Source: Pseudomonadota bacterium
GTDB taxonomy: Bacteria > Pseudomonadota > Gammaproteobacteria > Xanthomonadales > Xanthomonadaceae
Reading direction: 5' to 3'
Assembly: GCA_021821195.1 (NCBI GenBank)
Contig: JAKACT010000001.1
Coordinates: forward strand, 1 to 64,000
DNA length: 64,000 bases
The position numbers and the translations under genes are program-made. The notes below the pieces were generated by a model that made no database searches, was not told where the DNA came from, and was given only the letters and a program-made list of their open reading frames with translations. Of the stretch, positions 29,580 through 38,088 are shown piece after piece. The stretch's first letter is position 1, and each line of letters opens with the position of its first letter.

Positions 29580-29651
29580 GCTGCCTCTCGCCCGTCATCC
29601 TGACGGGGCGTTATGTTCTTCTGTTTCCGGGAAGCCCGCGCGGCGAAGCGT

Positions 29652-30470
29652 TCAGTTCGACGCGACAAGCGAACCGTCGGAGGATACCTCAAAGCGGGCG
29701 ACGTTCGCGCGGGCATTGGCCTGCGCGTCGACCGGGCGGCCACGGCTTTCCAACGCCACCGCGGAAGCATTGCCGATGGTCATGCGGCGCACCTGCGACG
29801 CGGCATAGCGGCGTTCGGCACCGGCCGGCAGCAGCTCCTTGGCCAACGTGCTGCCGTCGGTGGCGACTACTTCCAGCCACGTCTTGCCGCTGGTCCGCAG
29901 TACGATTTCCGCGTCCATCGCGGGCGCCTTCGCGGCGCCACTGGTGGCGACGGGGGCCATCGATGCCACCAACGTGCGCGGCGTCCGGTCGGCTTCGGGT
30001 TCGGCCGGCGCGGCCGGGTCTGTGGGCGCGTCCAGCGCGGCCACGCCCTCGGCGGTACCAGCCAAGTGCTGGCGCGTGGCGACCCAGACCGGGATCGCCA
30101 GCGAAAGCGTCAGCACGATGTAGACCAGGCGTCGACCGATCTGCTCGGCCCACCATTGCGCTTTCGGGATATGGGTCCGGCTGACCAACTTGGTCGGCTC
30201 CACCTGTCCCACCGTCAACGCGTCCATCAGTGGCGCGGTGGTAAGGCCCAGCAGGCGCGAATAGCTGCGGACCTGGCCGCGCACGAATACCGGGGCACCG
30301 AGCCGGGACCAATCCTCGTTCTCCAGCGAGCGCACCACCCGATGAGGCATGTGCAGGCGCGCCGCCACGTCATCGATACTCAGGCCAGCCGCTTCGCGCG
30401 CAATGCGCAGGCGTGCGCCGCAGCCGGCAAGCGCCTCGTGGGCCTGGTCTGGTTGTTGGTTCGAGGTCAT
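29652..30470 (-). CDS. rodZ: cytoskeletal protein RodZ
   Basis: The 272-residue membrane protein has an N-terminal helix-turn-helix (GARLRIAREAAGLSIDDVAARLHMPHRVVRSLENEDW), one transmembrane helix (LVYIVLTLSLAIPVWV) and a DUF4115-type periplasmic domain (SGKTWLEVVATDGSTL...). RodZ couples MreB filaments to the wall machinery. Its ATG overlaps the pilF stop by ATGA, so pilF-rodZ are co-translated; the usual ispG partner is not directly behind it here. Confidence 0.92.
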   Translation of the reverse strand: MTSNQQPDQAHEALAGCGARLRIAREAAGLSIDDVAARLHMPHRVVRSLENEDWSRLGAPVFVRGQVRSYSRLLGLTTAPLMDALTVGQVEPTKLVSRTHIPKAQWWAEQIGRRLVYIVLTLSLAIPVWVATRQHLAGTAEGVAALDAPTDPAAPAEPEADRTPRTLVASMAPVATSGAAKAPAMDAEIVLRTSGKTWLEVVATDGSTLAKELLPAGAERRYAASQVRRMTIGNASAVALESRGRPVDAQANARANVARFEVSSDGSLVASN

Positions 30471-31276
30471 TGCGCGCGCGGTGCCGTGGTAGAGCCCGGG
30501 GAAATCGCCTGCAAACGTGAACGATAACGCGAAGCGGCCACGTTGTCGCCTGTTTTTTCTTCGACCTGCATCGCAACCTGCAACGCCGACGCATCGTTGG
30601 GCGCAACCGCCAGCCAGCGTTCGGCGAACGCACGCGCCTCCAGGTACTTGCCCTGCGAAAGCTCCAGCGCGGCCATCCCCGCCAGCGCCTGCGCATCGGT
30701 CGGGTCCAGCGCCAGCGCGGCCCGCCAGCTGGCCTCGGCGCGCGCCGGCTGCCCGGCCTTGCGCGCGCATTCGCCCGCATTGGCCAGCGCCCGCACCGGC
30801 GTGGGGTAGGCCGGGTCCGCCAGCGCACGGTCGAACCATTGCAGCGAATCGGCCGCACGCGCGTTGGCGCACAGCCAGCTGCCGTAATTGTTGGCATACA
30901 CGCCATTGCCCGGGGCCGAGGCCGCCGCGGCCTGGAAATATTTGCCGGCGGTGGCCGCCTCCCCGCGCGCATCGGCGATCAACCCCAACAGGGTGCCGGC
31001 GTCGCCGGAGCCCGGCTGCAGCTTCTGCGCCTTGCGCGCCATTACATCCGCGTCCGCCAGCTCGCCGCGCTGGTACAGCATCGAAGCCGAGGCCAGCAAC
31101 ATGGCCGCATCGCCGATGTCCTGGCCATGCTTGCCACTGACGTCGTAGCGGGGCGCGACCTGGGTGTAACCGCGGTGCTGGGCGCTGGGGCGGATGAGCG
31201 TCAGGCGTTCGAGCTGGCTGCACCCGGCCAGCAACAAGCCGCCAAGCACGGCCAAGGCGACGACCTCACGCCGCAT
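30467..31276 (-). CDS. pilF: type IV pilus biogenesis lipoprotein PilF (PilW)
   Basis: The 269-residue lipoprotein has lipobox LLAGC at 15-19 and at least five TPR repeats (e.g. [42 protein letters not shown] with the family's NNYG...LC signature). PilF localises and assembles the PilQ secretin in the outer membrane. The first 11 bases overlap the end of rlmN. Confidence 0.93.
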   Translation of the reverse strand: MRREVVALAVLGGLLLAGCSQLERLTLIRPSAQHRGYTQVAPRYDVSGKHGQDIGDAAMLLASASMLYQRGELADADVMARKAQKLQPGSGDAGTLLGLIADARGEAATAGKYFQAAAASAPGNGVYANNYGSWLCANARAADSLQWFDRALADPAYPTPVRALANAGECARKAGQPARAEASWRAALALDPTDAQALAGMAALELSQGKYLEARAFAERWLAVAPNDASALQVAMQVEEKTGDNVAASRYRSRLQAISPGSTTAPRAQ

Positions 31277-32492
31277 CGCTCGCCCCCGCTGCCTGCAGCC
31301 GCTTGCGATGTTCGGCAGAGCGACGGGTGCGATCCATCACCTGGCCCTTGAGCTGGCCGCAGGCAGCGTCGATGTCGTCGCCACGGGTGCGCCGCACCGG
31401 CGCGATCATGCCGGCGTTGTTGAGCAGCTTCTGGAACGCGCGGATCGCCTCGTCGCTGGGGCGCTGGAAGCCGGTGCCGGGGAACGGGTTGAATGGAATC
31501 AGGTTGATCTTGGCCGCACCCTTCATCTGCACCCGACGGTCGAAATCGCGCAGCAGGCCGATCAGCGCACGCGCGTGCTCGGGCTGGTCGTTGACGTCCT
31601 TCATCAGGGTGTATTCGAAGGTGACGGATTCGCCCTTCTTGCGCAGCGCGTAGCGCACGCAGGCATCCAGTAGCTCGGCCAGCGGGTACTTCTTGTTGAT
31701 CGGCATGAGCTGGGTGCGCAGCTCGTCGAACGGTGCATGCAGCGACACCGCCAGCGACACGTCCGATTCCTGCGCCAGCCGGTCGATCTGCGGCACCATG
31801 CCGGCGGTCGACAGCGTCACGCGCTTGTTGGCGAGGCCGTAGCCGAGGTCGTCGCGCATGATGCTCATCGCGCGCACGACGTTGTCGAAATTGGCCAGCG
31901 GCTCGCCCATGCCCATCATCACCACGTTGGTGAGCCGGCGCTGCTGGTGCGGCACGTTGCCGAGGTGGCGCGCCGCCACCCACACCTGGCCGATGATCTC
32001 GGCGGTGGACAGGTTGCGGTTGAAGCCCTGGGTGGCGGTGGAACAGAAACCGCAGTTGAGCGCACAGCCCACCTGCGAGGACACGCACAGGGTGCCGCGG
32101 CCCTTGTCCGGGATGTAGACGGTTTCGATGGCGTTCTTCGCATCCATGCCGAGCAGCCACTTGTGGGTGCCGTCGGTGGAGGCCTTGTCGAACACGACCT
32201 GCGGCGCACGCACCACCGCGCGCTCCTCCAGCTTGGCGCGCAGCGCCTTGCCGAGGTCGGTCATGTCCGCGAAGTCGGTGGCATAGCGGTGATGGATCCA
32301 CTTCATCACCTGGTGGGCGCGGAATTTCTTCTCGCCCAGTTCTTCCTCGAAGAAACGCTCCAGGCGGGCGCGGTCGAAGTCGAAGATGTTGGTGCGGCCG
32401 TCCACGCCGGCGCCTGCCGGCGTGGAGGCAGGCGCGGCCCCGTCGTCGCCCAGCAGGGCGATCTCGATGGCGGGGGTGCGCGCTTCAGTCAT
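31266..32492 (-). CDS. rlmN: dual-specificity 23S rRNA/tRNA methyltransferase RlmN
   Basis: The 408-residue radical-SAM enzyme makes m2A2503 in 23S rRNA and m2A37 in tRNAs. The FeS motif is CALNCGFC, with [13 protein letters not shown] and the C-terminal Cys in the [15 protein letters not shown] region as the second catalytic cysteine. The N-terminus is about 30 residues longer than E. coli RlmN, low in complexity (PASTPAGAG). It lies 9 bases behind ndk. Confidence 0.96.
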   Translation of the reverse strand: MTEARTPAIEIALLGDDGAAPASTPAGAGVDGRTNIFDFDRARLERFFEEELGEKKFRAHQVMKWIHHRYATDFADMTDLGKALRAKLEERAVVRAPQVVFDKASTDGTHKWLLGMDAKNAIETVYIPDKGRGTLCVSSQVGCALNCGFCSTATQGFNRNLSTAEIIGQVWVAARHLGNVPHQQRRLTNVVMMGMGEPLANFDNVVRAMSIMRDDLGYGLANKRVTLSTAGMVPQIDRLAQESDVSLAVSLHAPFDELRTQLMPINKKYPLAELLDACVRYALRKKGESVTFEYTLMKDVNDQPEHARALIGLLRDFDRRVQMKGAAKINLIPFNPFPGTGFQRPSDEAIRAFQKLLNNAGMIAPVRRTRGDDIDAACGQLKGQVMDRTRRSAEHRKRLQAAGASDAA

Positions 32493-32501
32493 GGCGTTGG
32501 T

Positions 32502-32927
32502 TCAACGCGCGTAGACATCGGTCGCCGGGAAGAAATACGCGATCTCGATCGCGGCATTCTCCAGCGAGTCCGAGCCGTGCACGGCATTGGCGTCGATGCT
32601 GTCGGCGAAGTCGGCGCGAATGGTGCCTGCGGCGGCTTCCTTCGGGTTGGTGGCGCCCATCAGTTCGCGGTTCTTCAGCACCGCGCCCTCGCCTTCCAGC
32701 GCCTGCACCATCACCGGGCCGGAGATCATGAACTCCACCAGCGCATTGAAGAACGGACGCTCGCGGTGGACCGCGTAGAAGCCTTCGGCCTCGGCCTTGG
32801 ACAGGTGCTTCATCTTGGCGGCGACGACCTTCAGGCCGGCCTTTTCGAAGCGGGAATAGATTTCGCCGATGACGTTCTTGGCAACGGCATCGGGCTTGAT
32901 GATCGAAAGGGTGCGCTCCAGCGCCAT
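32502..32927 (-). CDS. ndk: nucleoside diphosphate kinase
   Basis: The 141-residue enzyme equilibrates NTP pools via phospho-His in [20 protein letters not shown]; it starts [17 protein letters not shown] as usual. The ATG at 32927 fits family length and has GGAGAG upstream. It heads the leftward ndk-rlmN-pilF-rodZ series. Upstream on its own strand is a terminator-like hairpin (32974-33005). Confidence 0.97.
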   Translation of the reverse strand: MALERTLSIIKPDAVAKNVIGEIYSRFEKAGLKVVAAKMKHLSKAEAEGFYAVHRERPFFNALVEFMISGPVMVQALEGEGAVLKNRELMGATNPKEAAAGTIRADFADSIDANAVHGSDSLENAAIEIAYFFPATDVYAR

Positions 32928-32973
32928 GGGAACTCTCCGGGTGTGGCGGGCGTCCATGCCGGATCGCCCGAGG

Positions 32974-33005
32974 ATAACAGAAAACCCGCGTACTGGCGCG
33001 GGTTT
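32974..33005 (-). terminator. terminator-like hairpin upstream of ndk
   Basis: A 9-bp stem (AAACCCGCG at 32982-32990 with CGCGGGTTT at 32997-33005) is followed on the minus strand by TTCTGTT. It points towards ndk and has no gene on that strand upstream of it in this window. It may be an attenuator in a long ndk leader or a block to antisense transcripts. Confidence 0.45.
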
Positions 33006-33088
33006 GGCCGATATGGCTGCGGACGATTCTAACCGATTAGCGCCCCGTTTCGCACCTGCGGCCGGGGCTTTGGGGGGACGAGCGGCAA

Positions 33089-33117
33089 TTGACGTACGCC
33101 AGCGTACGGCGTACGCT
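33089..33117 (+). promoter_or_regulatory. promoter of the PsrA-like regulator
   Basis: TTGACG (33089-33094) and TACGCT (33112-33117) are 17 bp apart, and the spacer holds a GTACGCC/GGCGTAC inverted repeat (33094-33100 and 33108-33114). The -10 abuts the PsrA-type operator. Confidence 0.5.
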
Positions 33118-33132
33118 CAAACAAGCGTTTGA
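33117..33132 (+). promoter_or_regulatory. PsrA-type operator
   Basis: TCAAAC-AAGC-GTTTGA is an inverted repeat that fits the PsrA consensus (G/C)AAAC-N2-4-GTTT(G/C). It covers the expected transcription start 15-30 bases ahead of the TetR gene, where binding would give autorepression, relieved by long-chain fatty acids in known PsrA systems. Confidence 0.65.
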
Positions 33133-33146
33133 CTCGAGGGCATCGC

Positions 33147-33773
33147 ATGGGGCTCCAGCACTTCTCGACCAAGGACCGCATCCTCTACGCGGCGGAGGAA
33201 CTGTTCGCCCAGCAGGGCTTCGCCTCGACCTCGCTGCGCCAGGTCACCAGCCGCGCGGACGTCAACATCGCCGCGGTCAACTACCACTTCGGCAGCAAGG
33301 ACAACCTGGTCAACGAGGTGTTCCGCCGGCGCATGGACGTGATGAGTGCGCAGCGACTCGACGCCCTGGCCAAGGCGGTGGCCGCTGCGCCCGGCCAGCT
33401 GGAACCGATCCTGGCCGCCTTCGTGGAGCCCGCGTTGGCGATGGCCCAGGACCGCCACGGCGGCGGCGCCTTCATCCGGGTGATCGCCCGCGCCTACGCC
33501 GAAAGCAACGACAGCCTGCGCAAGTTCCTGTCCGACCAGTACGGCCACGTCCTGCGCGAGTTCGCCAAAGCCATCGCCCCCTGCGTGCCCGCGCTGGGCA
33601 AGGAAGACCTGTACTGGCGCCTGGACTTCCTGTCCGGCGCGCTGACCTACGCGATGGCCGATTTCGGCCTGATCAAGCGTCCGGCGGGCGTCCCTGAATC
33701 CACCCATCGGCAGCGCGCCGCCAAGGCGCTGATCCGCTTCGCCTCGGCCGGCTTCCACGCCGACGCCACCTGA
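33147..33773 (+). CDS. psrA: TetR-family regulator, PsrA-like
   Basis: The 208-residue protein has a TetR helix-turn-helix (RILYAAEELFAQQGFASTSLRQVTSRADVNIAAVNYHFGSKDNLVNEVF) very close to that of PsrA, and a ligand domain with the PsrA-like FIRVIARAYAESNDSLRKFLSDQYGHVLREF. PsrA senses long-chain fatty acids and represses beta-oxidation genes. The start ATG 33147 has GAGGG six bases upstream. The adjacent operator and the following beta-oxidation genes, 21 bases downstream, support this identity and suggest one operon. Confidence 0.8.
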   Translation: MGLQHFSTKDRILYAAEELFAQQGFASTSLRQVTSRADVNIAAVNYHFGSKDNLVNEVFRRRMDVMSAQRLDALAKAVAAAPGQLEPILAAFVEPALAMAQDRHGGGAFIRVIARAYAESNDSLRKFLSDQYGHVLREFAKAIAPCVPALGKEDLYWRLDFLSGALTYAMADFGLIKRPAGVPESTHRQRAAKALIRFASAGFHADAT

Positions 33774-33794
33774 ATTTTCAAGGAGATAGGAAAT

Positions 33795-36167
33795 ATGTCT
33801 CATAAACTGCTTGTACGTCGCGCCGCGGTCCTGGGCGCCGGCGTGATGGGCGCACAGATCGCCGCCCACCTGGCCAATGCCGGCGTCGATACGGTGTTGT
33901 TCGATCTCGCCGCCAAGGAGGGTCATCCCGATGGCGTGGTGCTGAAGGCGATTGCCAACCTCGGCAAGCTCAGCCCCGCCCCGCTGGCCAGCAAGGCATT
34001 GGCCGAGGCGATCACGCCCGCCAACTACGACAGCAGCCTGGACCAGCTCAAAGACTGCGACCTGATCATCGAGGCGATCGCCGAGCGGATGGACTGGAAG
34101 CAGGACCTGTACCGGAAGATCGCGCCGTTCGTGCCGGCGCACGCCGTGCTGGCCTCCAACACCTCCGGCCTGGGCATCAATGCGCTGGCCTCGGTGCTGC
34201 CGGAGGAAATGCGCCACCGCTTCTGCGGCGTGCACTTCTTCAACCCCCCGCGCTACATGCACCTGGCCGAGCTGATCCCGGCCACCACCACCGACGCCGC
34301 CGTGCTGGAAGGCCTGGAAACCTTCCTGGTCACCCAGCTCGGCAAGGGCGTGGTGTATGCCAAGGACACCCCGAACTTCATCGGCAACCGCATCGGCGTG
34401 TTCTCGATCCTGTCGGTGATCCACCACACCGCCGCGTTCAAGCTGGGCTTCGATGAAGTGGATGCGCTGACCGGCCCGCTGCTGGGGCGGCCGAAGTCGG
34501 CCACCTACCGCACTTCCGACGTGGTTGGCCTGGACACCATGGCCCACGTCATCAAGACCATGGCCGACACCCTGCCCAATGACCCGTGGCACGGCTTCTT
34601 CCAGTCGCCGGCGTGGCTGTCCGCGCTGATCGGCAAGGGCGCGCTGGGCCAGAAGACCGGCGCCGGCATTTTCCGCAAGGTCGGCAAGGACATCGTCGTC
34701 CTCGACCTGGAAAAACAGGACTACCGCATCGCCGACCGCGCCGCCGCGCCGGAAGTGGTGGAAATCCTCAAGCTGAAGAATCCGGTGGAGAAGTTCGCCC
34801 GGCTGCGCGCCAGCGAGCATCCGCAGGCGCAGTTCCTGTGGGCCTGCTTCCGCGACCTGTTCCATTACAGCGCCTACCACCTGGCCGATATCGCCAATAC
34901 CGCGCGCGACGTCGACCTGGCCATCCGCTGGGGCTACGGTTGGGCGCAGGGGCCGTTCGAAACCTGGCAGTCGGCCGACTGGCAGCAGGTGGCGGCATGG
35001 ATCAACGAGGACATCGCCGCCGGCAAGGGCATGAGCACTGCCGCGCTGCCGGCGTGGGTGCTCGATGGCCGCAGCGGCGTGCACGCGGCGGAAGGCAGCT
35101 ACAGCCCTTCGCGCAATGCCGTGCAGCCGCGCTCGGCCCTGCCCGTCTACCAGCGCCAGCGCTTCCCCGATCCGCTGCTGGGCGAGAAGTTCGCGCCGGG
35201 CACCACCGTGTTCGAGAACGACGGCCTGCGGATGTGGCACGACGGTGACGACGTGGCCGTGGTCAGCTTCAAGACCAAGATGCACACCGTCTCCGACGCG
35301 GTACTGGATGGCCTGCAGGAAGCGGTTTCGCGCGCCGAGCGCGATTTCGCCGGCATGGTGGTCTGGCAGCCGAAGGAGCCGTTCTCCGCCGGCGCCGACC
35401 TAGCCGGCGCGCTGGGCGCGCTGCAGGCCGGCAAGTTGGCCGAATTCGAGGCGATGGTCGAGAACTTCCAGCGCACCAGCCAGCGCATCAAGTACTCGCT
35501 GGTGCCGGTGGTGGCGGCCGTGCGCGGGCTTGCGCTGGGCGGCGGCTGCGAGTTCCAGATGCACAGCGCCAAGACCGTGGCGCACCTGGAAAGCTATATC
35601 GGCCTGGTCGAAGCCGGCGTCGGCCTGCTGCCGGCCGGTGGCGGGCTGAAGGAGTTCGCTGTGCGCGCATCGATGGCGGCCGGGCCCGGCGGCGACGTGT
35701 TCGCCGAGCTGAAGAAGGTCTTCGAGACCGTGGCGATGGCCAAGGTGTCGAACTCCGCGGTCAACGCCAAGGAACTGGGACTGCTGCGCGCCGGCGACAA
35801 GGTCGCCTTCAACGCCTTCGAACTGCTGCACATCGCCAAGGCCGAAGCGCGCGGGCTGGCCGAGGGCGGCTATCGCCCGCCGCTGCCGGCGCGGCGCATC
35901 CAGGTGGCCGGCGACGTCGGCATCGCCACCTTCAAGATGCTGCTGGTCAACATGCTGGAGGGCCGCTTCGTCAGCCCCTACGACTACGAGATCGCCGAAC
36001 GCATCGCCACCGTCCTGTGCGGCGGCAAGGTCGATCGCGGCGCGCTGGTGGACGAGGAATGGCTGCTCAAGCTGGAGCGCCAGCATTTCGTGGAGCTGGC
36101 CCAGCAGGAGAAGACCCAGGCCCGCATCGGCCACATGCTGAAGACCGGCAAGCCGCTGCGGAACTGA
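33795..36167 (+). CDS. fadN: 3-hydroxyacyl-CoA dehydrogenase/enoyl-CoA hydratase, dehydrogenase-first type
   Basis: The 790-residue beta-oxidation protein starts with the NAD-binding fold (RRAAVLGAGVMGAQIAAHLANAGV) and dehydrogenase body (FCGVHFFNPPRYMHLAEL, DTPNFIGNRIGVF), and ends with a crotonase domain (GLALGGGCEFQMHSAKTVAHLESYIGLVEAGVGLLPAGGGLKE). This order and length match FadN of Bacillus and related proteins, the reverse of FadB in E. coli. It has a strong ribosome binding site (AAGGAGATAG). It works with the thiolase encoded 75 bases downstream. Confidence 0.92.
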   Translation: MSHKLLVRRAAVLGAGVMGAQIAAHLANAGVDTVLFDLAAKEGHPDGVVLKAIANLGKLSPAPLASKALAEAITPANYDSSLDQLKDCDLIIEAIAERMDWKQDLYRKIAPFVPAHAVLASNTSGLGINALASVLPEEMRHRFCGVHFFNPPRYMHLAELIPATTTDAAVLEGLETFLVTQLGKGVVYAKDTPNFIGNRIGVFSILSVIHHTAAFKLGFDEVDALTGPLLGRPKSATYRTSDVVGLDTMAHVIKTMADTLPNDPWHGFFQSPAWLSALIGKGALGQKTGAGIFRKVGKDIVVLDLEKQDYRIADRAAAPEVVEILKLKNPVEKFARLRASEHPQAQFLWACFRDLFHYSAYHLADIANTARDVDLAIRWGYGWAQGPFETWQSADWQQVAAWINEDIAAGKGMSTAALPAWVLDGRSGVHAAEGSYSPSRNAVQPRSALPVYQRQRFPDPLLGEKFAPGTTVFENDGLRMWHDGDDVAVVSFKTKMHTVSDAVLDGLQEAVSRAERDFAGMVVWQPKEPFSAGADLAGALGALQAGKLAEFEAMVENFQRTSQRIKYSLVPVVAAVRGLALGGGCEFQMHSAKTVAHLESYIGLVEAGVGLLPAGGGLKEFAVRASMAAGPGGDVFAELKKVFETVAMAKVSNSAVNAKELGLLRAGDKVAFNAFELLHIAKAEARGLAEGGYRPPLPARRIQVAGDVGIATFKMLLVNMLEGRFVSPYDYEIAERIATVLCGGKVDRGALVDEEWLLKLERQHFVELAQQEKTQARIGHMLKTGKPLRN

Positions 36168-36190
36168 GCCTCTCGCCCGCCTTCGGCACC

Positions 36191-36214
36191 TTCTTCCCGC
36201 GAAGCCGGGAAGAA
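36191..36214 (+). repeat. intercistronic hairpin between fadN and fadA
   Basis: TTCTTCCCG (36191-36199) pairs with CGGGAAGAA (36206-36214), loop of 6. No T tract follows, so it is more likely an RNA-stability element than a terminator. Confidence 0.4.
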
Positions 36215-36242
36215 GGAAAACCAAATTTTCGGAGTCATTCGA

Positions 36243-37451
36243 ATGAGCAAGCAGATCCAGGACGCCTACATCGTCGCCGCCACCCGCACGCCGGTCGGCA
36301 AGGCGCCCAAGGGCATGTTCCGCAACACCCGTCCCGACGACATGCTGGCGCACGTCCTGCGCAGCGTGGTGGCGCAGGCGCCGGGCATCGACGTCAGCCG
36401 CATCGACGACGCCATCATCGGCTGCGCCATGCCCGAGGGCGAGCAAGGCATGAACGTGGCGCGCATCGGCGTGCTGCTGGCCGGCCTTCCCAACACCATC
36501 GCCGCGCAGACCATCAACCGCTTCTGCTCCTCCGGCCTGCAGGCGGTGGCGCTGGCGGCCGACCAGATCCGGCTGGGCCACGCCGACCTGATGCTGGCTG
36601 GCGGCACCGAGTCGATGAGCATGGTGCCGATGATGGGCCACAAGGTGGCGATGGCGCCGTCGGTGTTCGACAACGACCACGTCAACATCGCCTACGGCAT
36701 GGGCATCACCGCCGAGAAGGTGGCCGAGGAATGGAAGATCTCGCGCGAGGCGCAGGACGCCTTCGCGCTGGGCTCGCACCAGAAGGCGCTGGCGGCGCAG
36801 GCGGCCGGCGAGTTCAGGGACGAGATCAGCCCGTACGAGATCGTCAGCCACCAGCCGGACCTTGCCGATGGCAGCCGCATCCTGACCCGCAACAAGCTGG
36901 CCGAGCACGATGAAGGCCCGCGCCCGGACACCACGCTGGAAGGATTGGCGAAGCTGCGCCCGGTGTTCCGCAACGGCCAGTTCGGCGGCAGCGTGACCGC
37001 CGGCAATTCCTCGCAGATGAGCGATGGCGCCGGCGCGGTGCTGCTGGCATCGGTGCAGGCGATCAAGGACTACGGCCTGACCCCGCTGGCGCGCTTCGTC
37101 AGCTTCAGCGTGGCCGGCGTGCGTCCGGAAGTGATGGGCATCGGCCCGATCGCGGCGATCCCGAAGGCGCTCAAGCAGGCCGGGCTGAACCAGGACCAGC
37201 TGGACTGGATCGAGCTCAACGAAGCCTTCGCCGCGCAGTCGCTGGCGGTGATCAACGACTGCGGGCTAGACCCGGCCAAGGTCAACCCGCTGGGTGGCGC
37301 GATCGCCCTGGGCCACCCGCTGGGCGCGACCGGCGCGGTGCGTACCGCCACGATTGTCCATGGCCTGCGCCGACGCCAGCAGAAGTACGGGATGGTGACG
37401 ATGTGCATCGGCACCGGCATGGGCGCGGCGGGGATTTTCGAAGCGCTCTGA
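36243..37451 (+). CDS. fadA: acetyl-CoA C-acyltransferase (thiolase)
   Basis: The 402-residue thiolase cleaves 3-ketoacyl-CoA in the last step of beta-oxidation. Catalytic Cys95 is in INRFCSSGLQAV, the His in GGAIALGHPLGATGAV, and the second Cys in VTMCIGTGMGAAG. It has the size of FadA/AcaA enzymes. GGAGTC precedes the start. Downstream lies a 14-bp hairpin and a convergent gene. Confidence 0.95.
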   Translation: MSKQIQDAYIVAATRTPVGKAPKGMFRNTRPDDMLAHVLRSVVAQAPGIDVSRIDDAIIGCAMPEGEQGMNVARIGVLLAGLPNTIAAQTINRFCSSGLQAVALAADQIRLGHADLMLAGGTESMSMVPMMGHKVAMAPSVFDNDHVNIAYGMGITAEKVAEEWKISREAQDAFALGSHQKALAAQAAGEFRDEISPYEIVSHQPDLADGSRILTRNKLAEHDEGPRPDTTLEGLAKLRPVFRNGQFGGSVTAGNSSQMSDGAGAVLLASVQAIKDYGLTPLARFVSFSVAGVRPEVMGIGPIAAIPKALKQAGLNQDQLDWIELNEAFAAQSLAVINDCGLDPAKVNPLGGAIALGHPLGATGAVRTATIVHGLRRRQQKYGMVTMCIGTGMGAAGIFEAL

Positions 37452-37472
37452 CCGCCCATCATCCTTGCCAAT

Positions 37473-37505
37473 GGATGAAGGGCTGGATCGACCAGCCCTT
37501 CATCC
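37473..37505. terminator. 14-bp perfect hairpin after fadA
   Basis: GGATGAAGGGCTGG (37473-37486) pairs with CCAGCCCTTCATCC (37492-37505) around ATCGA. It lies between two convergent genes and may serve both strands, although neither has a clear T tract. Confidence 0.5.
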
Positions 37506-37537
37506 GCAAGCGCATGCCGGCGACCGCGCCGCAAACC

Positions 37538-38026
37538 TCACATCGATTCGTGTCGAAGCATCTTCCCGCGGACGCCCATTGCCTGCACGGCCGCATTGCG
37601 GGCTTGCTCACGCTCCTTGGCAGTCATGCAGTTGGTCTGCGGACGGTTGCTACCAAGCTTGTGCTCACGGCGACAGATCACCCGCTCTTCGTGCTCCCCA
37701 GTCACGATGCCGTGGATTACTTCCAGTGCATTGAAGGCCGCCACCCGATCACGCATATGGAGCTCATCCAGCGTCTGCTTGCCGGCCAGCAAGTCACGCA
37801 CTTGTTGCTTGTGCCTGGCCAAGTCCAGCCTGTCCTTTTCGTCCAGGCCGGCCAGGCGCGGATCGCTGCCGGCCAACGCCGCATCGATGACATCCAGGTT
37901 CTCGATGATCGCCGATACGCTGGTTGTTTCGATACGCATGTCATCCGCCATGGCCATCGCCGGCAACGCCACCATTGCCAGCACCAACCCCGGAACCAAC
38001 ACCTTCAACCGCAGCATGCTTAACAT
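37538..38026 (-). CDS. periplasmic protein of unknown function
   Basis: The 162-residue product has a signal peptide (VLVPGLVLAMVALPAMAMA) and a helical mature part with two Cys (ICRREHKLGSNRPQTNCMTAKERE) that could form one disulfide. The R-R-E-x-K-x-G-S...C-M-T pattern near the C-terminus is shared by small secreted proteins of this family of bacteria, of unknown role. I chose ATG 38026 because GAGG lies 6 bases before it; ATGs at 38032 and 38017 are alternatives. It is a single gene, convergent with fadA, and I suggest no function. Confidence 0.65.
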   Translation of the reverse strand: MLSMLRLKVLVPGLVLAMVALPAMAMADDMRIETTSVSAIIENLDVIDAALAGSDPRLAGLDEKDRLDLARHKQQVRDLLAGKQTLDELHMRDRVAAFNALEVIHGIVTGEHEERVICRREHKLGSNRPQTNCMTAKEREQARNAAVQAMGVRGKMLRHESM

Positions 38027-38088
38027 TCCCAACCTCGATGCCTGGATTACAGGAGCGTCTATAGCACGCCAGGGACTCGTGCGGAACC

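Noticed and set aside
33089-33132. Riboswitch upstream of the regulator and fatty-acid genes
   Set aside because: The leader is too short and its symmetry is that of protein operators.
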